Source: Omnitrophica bacterium RIFOXYB12_FULL_50_7 (GTDB taxonomy: Bacteria > Omnitrophota > Omnitrophia > Omnitrophales > Aquincolibacteriaceae). From it: a stretch of 8,082 nucleotides of DNA. Under the pieces are notes generated by a model, which was given only the letters and a program-made list of their open reading frames with translations, was not told the origin of the DNA and ran no database searches. A program made the position numbers and the translations under genes. Where the stretch lies: contig MHFU01000158.1 of assembly GCA_001804345.1 (NCBI GenBank), positions 5,688-13,769 on the forward strand. Direction: 5' to 3'. Of this stretch, positions 1-6,900 are shown piece by piece (positions within the stretch are counted from its first letter, which is position 1; every line of letters begins with the position of its first letter).

Positions 1-942
1 GCCGATCTGAGCGCCTATTTCAAAGTCAAAAACCCGTTTTTGACCAAGCAGCAAGCCATGCTTTTCAAAGAAGTGCTCGAGACCGCCGCCCCGGTTCTTT
101 TCGATAAATACCAGGTCAAAGGTGCTGATATGGCCGGTCGGGTGCAAAAAGCTTTCGCGGAGAGTCCCGTTCTTTCGCGCGTTGTCGCGTCTGAACGGCT
201 CCAGGATCCCACGATACTGCGTTTTACTCCAAGACCTGCTGGCGCAACGCTTCCTCAAAACACGGCCATTCCGGCATCGCCAATCACAGCCGCGATTGAC
301 TATTCCGCAGCAGTTGCAGCAGAAATTGGAACATGGCAGTGGAATGGTTTATCTGCGGATGTTGCTATTGGAAACCAAACCGTTTCAATACATGTGGGGG
401 AACCAACGCACCATTTTACATTAATGCCAACAAATACAATTCGCGCGGAAATACGGAGTCCAGAGCAAGCGGGTTATATTTCGGTACGAACCCCTGATCT
501 TGTTTCACAGATCCCTGCAATCAGTGTAAGCCGGCAACTTGGACTGGATCCTGATGCCAACTTGGAAATACCGGGTTATGCCCGTTCGCCATACGGATCT
601 TTTGATCGGGTATTATTTTTTCGGGAATTTGCCCCGCGTCAAGCGGTTATTGCCTGGAAAACGGATCGGTCTTCCGGGATCAATGTGGGGGTACAATTTG
701 AGGATCTTCGAATCCCATTTGTTCAACTCGATATTCCTTCCTGGAATCCTGCCTTACTAGAAGGCATTGACACCTTCGTAACGAAGGACTCTCTCGGGCC
801 TTTTCTGAGACTTTTAAGGTCTAATTGGATGGACTCGAAGGGATTGGCATCCTTTCTTGAAACTCGATTGCAGATTCCGATAAAGGACGATCCGGACAGC
901 CCCGTGCCTGCCATCACCGATCCTGCCATTGGAAGGACGAGT
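1..942 (+). other. Unrecognised N-proximal region of the giant protein (residues 1-314)
   Basis: I do not recognise a family here. Residues 1-68 look alpha-helical and amphipathic, and may be the end of a domain that begins upstream of the window. Residues 74-98 are rich in Pro, Ala and Thr and read as a flexible linker. From about 100 to 250 the sequence alternates short hydrophobic strands with turns (for example VSIHVGEP near 128-135 and VLFFREF near 204-210), which suggests a beta-rich fold. Residues 250-290 return to helices. A further Pro/Asp-rich linker (about 295-310) leads directly into the protease domain. No catalytic motif, repeat or metal site is visible. It could be an adhesion-like or binding domain, but nothing in the sequence proves that. 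Confidence 0.5.
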
Positions 943-3900
943 CGAATCATTGATGACATCGCCAAAGCTGTCGTGGCGGTAGAAGTTTTCGAGAATGGCC
1001 GATTAGTTGTGGAAGGCAGCGGGGCGTTGGTGACGATTCAAGGCAAACCGTATGTCATGACTGCAGCGCATAATGCGGATAATCTGATCAGCAACCCGGT
1101 TAATGCTAGAGGGAGAATCATATCAAGAGATTACCGGATCAATCTTTCTAACGGAAAAAACTTTGTGTTTGCACAACCGGTTGCTTATTCCGCGGCTAAC
1201 GATGTTTTGTTTTTTGAAATCGGAGAAGAAGATTTTGCTGAAAACTTTTCTGGCAACCGGACTTTAGAAATACAACAAGAAGCTTTTGAAGGATACCAAC
1301 CTTTGATTTTCGCAGGTTATACCGCAGAAGACGATTCTCCAAGCGCACGAAGTAGGCTGAAACTAGCTTGGGCATGGGCAGGGGTTGTGGAAAATCAAGG
1401 CACCCGGCCGCAAGGAAATGCAGCGGATGAGGCCCATTCTTTCCCCATTTTTTCCTCCGACAGTAGGCCAGGGATGAGTGGGAGTGCGATCGTCAATTTG
1501 GCAACAGGAAAAGTTGTTGGGGTCCTTTCTCAAGGCGGGACCTATGCTTTCAAAGCCGCTATGATCATTCCTTTCGCGAACAAGTTCTTTAATCGCTCAG
1601 AAGTGCGGGAGCGGCTTTCGGAGGAAATTTTGGCGGAACTTCCAAATTTGAATACAAAGATTACGGTGTCTAAAGATCAACCCGCAGTAATGAATCCGCT
1701 GGATACCGCGCGTACTTTTGAAATCGATGTTCAAAATTCTCCCGTTCAGCATATTTCCTTGAAGATGAATCTTTCATCGGTTTTTGTTGGAATGAGGATT
1801 ATCATTCAAACTTTGCGAGGAGAACAATTTGAAATTGGCGGGGGCCGGTCGCCATCGCCGGAGAAAACGCAAGATCCCGACTTTGCTCCGCTGATGCAGG
1901 CGATCGTAGCAAATGTTGATGTCCGGATGGCGATCCTGGGACTCTATTTAGGATCAGTTTCCTGGAGAGTTTTTAGTGAGAAAATAATGTCTTATGTCAA
2001 ATCGACCCAACCGCCATTGCCGCAGGTGCAGGAAGTGGAAGCCCAGGTCGGTGGGGGATTTATCGCGGGGGCGGGCCCCGTTGCTGCGGCTGAAGGACCC
2101 ATGCGTGCGGCTAGTCCTAGGGAAAGGGAGCCTCGAGTGACGGCGGGTTTTATGGCTGTCGAAATAGGGCCCATGGGCATCGGAGTTATGATCGGAACTA
2201 TTTCTTCAAAAGGGACTTCTCAAACGGGTCGGCCTATGATTAATGTCACACCCCCTGTAGGGTCTGTCCCTTCAGGAACCGAGGCGGCAGCCCCGGCGCT
2301 ACGATTAATCCAACCTGTTCAAATTGGACCCGGCGAACAATTTTCATTCCGCGCAACCGGTACTTTTAGAATTACTGTGTCCGGTAAAAGCGATCGTTCG
2401 GAAATTTTTGATCTGGCGAATGGTGGTTTTTTTCTTACTGATGCTTATGGCGAATCTCGCTTTCATACCGGGTATTATGGAATGCCGGAATACAAGGTCG
2501 AAAATCCGTCACAAGACATTGTCAAGGTAACCAATTCAGGCAGTGAGACCGTCACTGTCCAACCTTACCGATCTCAAAGGGGAGTGATACCCCGAGCCGA
2601 GGTGCGGACGTCGGCGTTCAATCTCGCGTCCGGATCCGGGGCCGTTGCCGGTATGTTCGGTGTTGTTTCAACGGCTATCACGACCGCCGTTCGTTCCGAA
2701 CTGAGGGAATCGGCTTTCAAAGTTCTGCAAACAATTCCGGCCAACGCGTCGCTTGCCGGACGTGCCGTGGTATTCAAAAGAGCGGAGAATGTAGAATTTT
2801 TAGACGGAAGAGGGCAGCTATTGCCTGGAAACGCTTCTGCGGAAGAGCGATGGAAAGAGGCTCAAAAGCAGTATCGAGACTTACTTTACTCTCTTCGGAG
2901 AGTTTCAACGCGCTTGAATCGTTTTGTGGTTGCTCCAGCCGAACAACGTGAAGAACGAGCCCGTAACTTGATTCATGCAACACAAAAAGCATATTCAAAG
3001 AATGCTCATTTCCAAAGCGTGGAAAATGCCTACAAACAATTACGACAGGCGCAGAGAACCCACGCTGAGAATGTGAAAGAACTCGAGAAGCAGCTTGAGC
3101 AGCAATTGCAAAATTCCGGTGAACTGGAGACAAAATTTCGAGTCTATCTCGAAGCGGTTTCTACTTTGCGCATGCAGTATAGCGACGGAAAGAAAAATTA
3201 TGCAGACGCTTTCTTCATGGCATTGGGTGAAGCCATGTCGCTAGGATCTGAAACCGATTCAGATGTCAGTAAGAGATTTTTGTGGAAGTTTAAAAGACAG
3301 CCGCAAGATTCGAATCCTGTTTTATTGAAAGATTTGAGCACGATGACCAGCAGCGAAATTGATGCAATGTCGCAGGCCGAAGATCTAAAGGAGAATCAAT
3401 GGCTTCTTGCGATGGTAAATCAAAATCGGAGCATCGCCAGCCTTTTTCAACAGCATGTTGTTAGAAAAATTAGTGATATGAATACTACGGCGAAAGCCAA
3501 TGGTCTTAGCATTCCAGCGTTGGAGGATGGGATCACGTTTGGCATGGAAATTTTAGCGGAACTGGTTAAGGCAGAAAGTTATCAACTGAATTTTCGGCGC
3601 GTCTCTGAACGAGAGGGTTTTATTTTAATTGCCAAGGATCCATTATCGCCGGAGCAATATCGCCAGATTCGTGCCCAACATGGTAACCGGCTCAAAGGGA
3701 TTGTCATGATGGCGACAAAGATTGGTGAAGGAAGCGATAGTGTTAATCAAACTTCACATACTGCCATCATTATTCGATCTGATTTTAATCCTCCGGCGTT
3801 AGTTTTTTTGGAAAAGCCAGCGCTTGATGAGTTTATTGCTCGGGTTGAGGAGGGGAACGAGAGCCCTCTTCTCATTTTGACGGCTTTAGAAAAGACTCCC

Positions 3901-6900
3901 CCTGGGAAAGAGGGGGAGGTTGGGATGCAATTGGTCGTTAATCCCGAACCGGAAAAGCGGGCGGCCTATGATCATGAATCGCAACGGACAATATTGTGGG
4001 AAAATGCGCTTAATCGCTGGGTGAAGCAGTCAAAACCTAAAGTTAAAGGAAGATTTGCGCTTAATTTAATTCCCGGCAATTTAAGAGTTCTTGACGAGTT
4101 AGCTGCTGAGATCGGACTGGCTCAGGTGGAGGTCGGTTTGTATCGAACAGAAATGCAGACAGAGACTTCTACGGTTGCGACCACTGCGATGGTGCGTGCG
4201 TTGCAGGAGGAGTTGAAAAAAGCGCCTGTTGATAGTGCTTTGCAGCCAATGCCATTGGAGGAACGGCGTCGCGAATTTTTTTCATGGGTTGAACGTTCTA
4301 AGCATCAAGGACAAGATCCTCTTGTGATGCAGCTTGCCATGGATATCGAGGAAATAAAAGATTTGCTGACGCATTCGACGCTTAGGGGCCAAGCTGTCCG
4401 GATCCGTACCGAAGATTACCGCCTGGACAAAAATCCGGTTTTGTACGAAACCCTTTTGAACGAAGGTGTGATTCAAAACGACAAGGTCGGCGGATATGAA
4501 ATGTACTATACGGGTTTTGGGCGTTTAAGGCTGATTTTGCGACTTGCTGCCATGATACTCGCCAATGCAGAAGTTCAGGGGAGCGAAAAAGCTATGCTCG
4601 AAGTCGTCTTTCCCATGGTCAGGGATCCCGCTGAGATTCGTTATATCCAAACGCAGATTCTGCCGATTGCTGTTTCGTTTGCGCGTGAGAGGATCCTTGA
4701 AATGGGTGGAGACGAAGCGCAAGTTGCCAGTGAGGTTTTGTTGCGAGGGATCCGTTTTGGAATGATGCTGGAAACACCTGATGCGGTGCGGAACCTGGGC
4801 GCGTTTTTGGAAGATGATTTCTTGCAGGTTTTTAATGGTGGGTTAAATGATTTTCACTTATTTGATGCAGAAGAGAGTTGGTCGTCACCGGAGGATCAAG
4901 TCCGTTTAGAGCGTGATGACCCCTGGTATGCGATCCTTGTTCAACAAATGGATTCGCGTTTTTTGAATAAGGTCTATTCGATCGTGAAAGCCTTTCATGA
5001 TTACAATGCTGCTCATCCGGATCACCCCAAAAAATTATGCCTTTGCGGAGAGATCGCGACCGATTCAAAATATGCTCCTATGCTGGCGGACCTGGAGCGG
5101 ATCTATCCGAAGGCCGGGCTGTCTGTCAGCATGGTGCCCAGTAAAATGTCGGAAAATATTTTTGAACGCGAACAAGCCGGACGGCTGGAATCCGAAGGAG
5201 CCGATCAGTTTCGGCCGAATGAGCAACTTAAAATGGTTAAGTTTCTGACGTCTCGAATGAAGGAGGCCAAGGAAATTATGATTGTGCTGGAATCATGGCA
5301 GCAGAATTTTGAGCGTCACGGCTTCTTTCTGGGTCTTCATCGATTGGATCCCGACGTTGTCGAAGGGCCGGGGAGTTCCGTGGAATTTGTATTTCTCAAG
5401 CATATGGTTCGTGCCATGTTGGATAATCCCGAGCACCGGGCAACGCTCGATAGTCTTAACCTGAATTCGAACGAGCATTTGAGCCGCAATGAATTGACAA
5501 GGATGCTCAATTATCTCGTCAAACGTGATTTTTTACTTCCTTCCGAACAAGAGCAACTTCTTGCGGCATTTGATTTTTCGGTGCCGCTTCGCGAAATTAT
5601 TCAACAAAAAAGAAAACAAGATCCTAAGGGACCTTACTCAGGTCGGCTTGTTCCGTCACTTATTCCTGCGATTATCCCGGAATTAAAGGCCGCATTGGCC
5701 GCTCAAGGGCATTCTCTGGAAGGAACCACCGGTGATAATACACATGACACAAAGCTTTTTTATCAAAACTATTTTAATCATAGCATGCATGCGGTGGAAA
5801 ATGTAACGCGGGTTATTCATGAGCTTCTCTACAATGTCTCCAAGGCCCAATATGATGACGGTGAAACGATCGAAGTGGTTTCGCTTCGCAGTGAAGCTCG
5901 AGCTGAAGGGGCAGCGGAATCTTTTAAGGTTACGATTCGGAGTCGCACCGGTATTCAGTTTGCAGGCAACCGGGGTTTCTATTATGGCACGGTAAGAGCG
6001 TTGCATATCAAAGATGCAGAAAAACTGTTCGAAGCACGTCCGGAGTGGATGATCAGAGTATTTTATCTGGCAGCCAAAAATAATGTTCACTTGAGTCATC
6101 GTGTTCAAAAAGCTTTACGGCGAAACCTTTTCTTGCACGATCCCGCCCAATATAGCAGTGAAATCCGGCAAAAAATGGCTGACCAATTTAAAGAGCTGCT
6201 GATGCTTGATCAAAGTATTGATTATGCTATTTTGCGAATGCACCGGTTTAAACTTCTCGACGGGTTAATTCCGGGATATGGAGCGATTCGTGGCGAGTTT
6301 TTGTTTGATGATCAACAGTATACCGCCGATATCCTCACGATTCGAGCGACAGAGCTTTTAGAACGCTTTTTCAGAGACAATAGCCGTCCATTTCGAAACG
6401 TGGGGGAATCCTATAAGATTGTGCGCGCTAATCCTGTTTCCGCACGGACACTCCGTCTGGCCATCCTCTTAAGAAATGTTGTGGAGCTTGAAGTGAAGGA
6501 AGCTGGACACGGGATGGAAGGGGCACCTCTCCTTGAACAATATCGCAAAAAAGTAGCAGCCCATCTCCAGTTTTTAGGATGGGACAAGGATGCTTCGTTG
6601 GTAGCGCAAGTAACGTGGCTGATTTACTTTCAGCATTTTCTAAGCCAGAGAGATTTTTTAACTCGAACAGAAAAAGTGCCGGCGGTAGAGTTTTTGTTGC
6701 TTGCGATGAGAGAGTTTTTAAAAGATAAGGACATTGAAAATCCCGATCTTTTAGAGATATATCATAGGCTATACGCCATGACCGTTGCTGTACGCGTTGC
6801 TCATACGGCACCGGAGCATTTGTCTCTTCTGCTTCGCGAAGGGACGCGTTCTTCAATGGCAAGTCTTGATATGATGTTTGGTGCCTTGCATGATTTTCTC

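Noticed and set aside
1990..2295. A gene boundary or frameshift in the Pro/Ala/Gly-rich stretch
   Set aside because: The frame stays open through it, no stop or ribosome-binding-site-plus-start pair is convincing, and composition is typical of an interdomain linker.
2626..2697. Possible transmembrane helix at residues 876-899
   Set aside because: The segment is mostly Ala, Gly, Ser and Thr with modest hydrophobicity and no long Leu/Ile core; a flexible connector fits better.
2774..3133. Minus-strand open frame of 119 codons
   Set aside because: It lies antisense to the enzyme I-like helices, shows no recognisable motif, and the plus frame carries clear family signal here.
3697..5160. Assignment as PEP synthase or pyruvate phosphate dikinase
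   Set aside because: These share the swivel and barrel but put an ATP-grasp domain in front and use GGxTSHAA. Here helices precede TSHTAI and the end matches enzyme I.
5683..6108. Minus-strand open frame of 141 codons
   Set aside because: It is antisense to the GlnD-like region, which has strong motif matches on the plus strand. Its translation is unlike any protein family I know.
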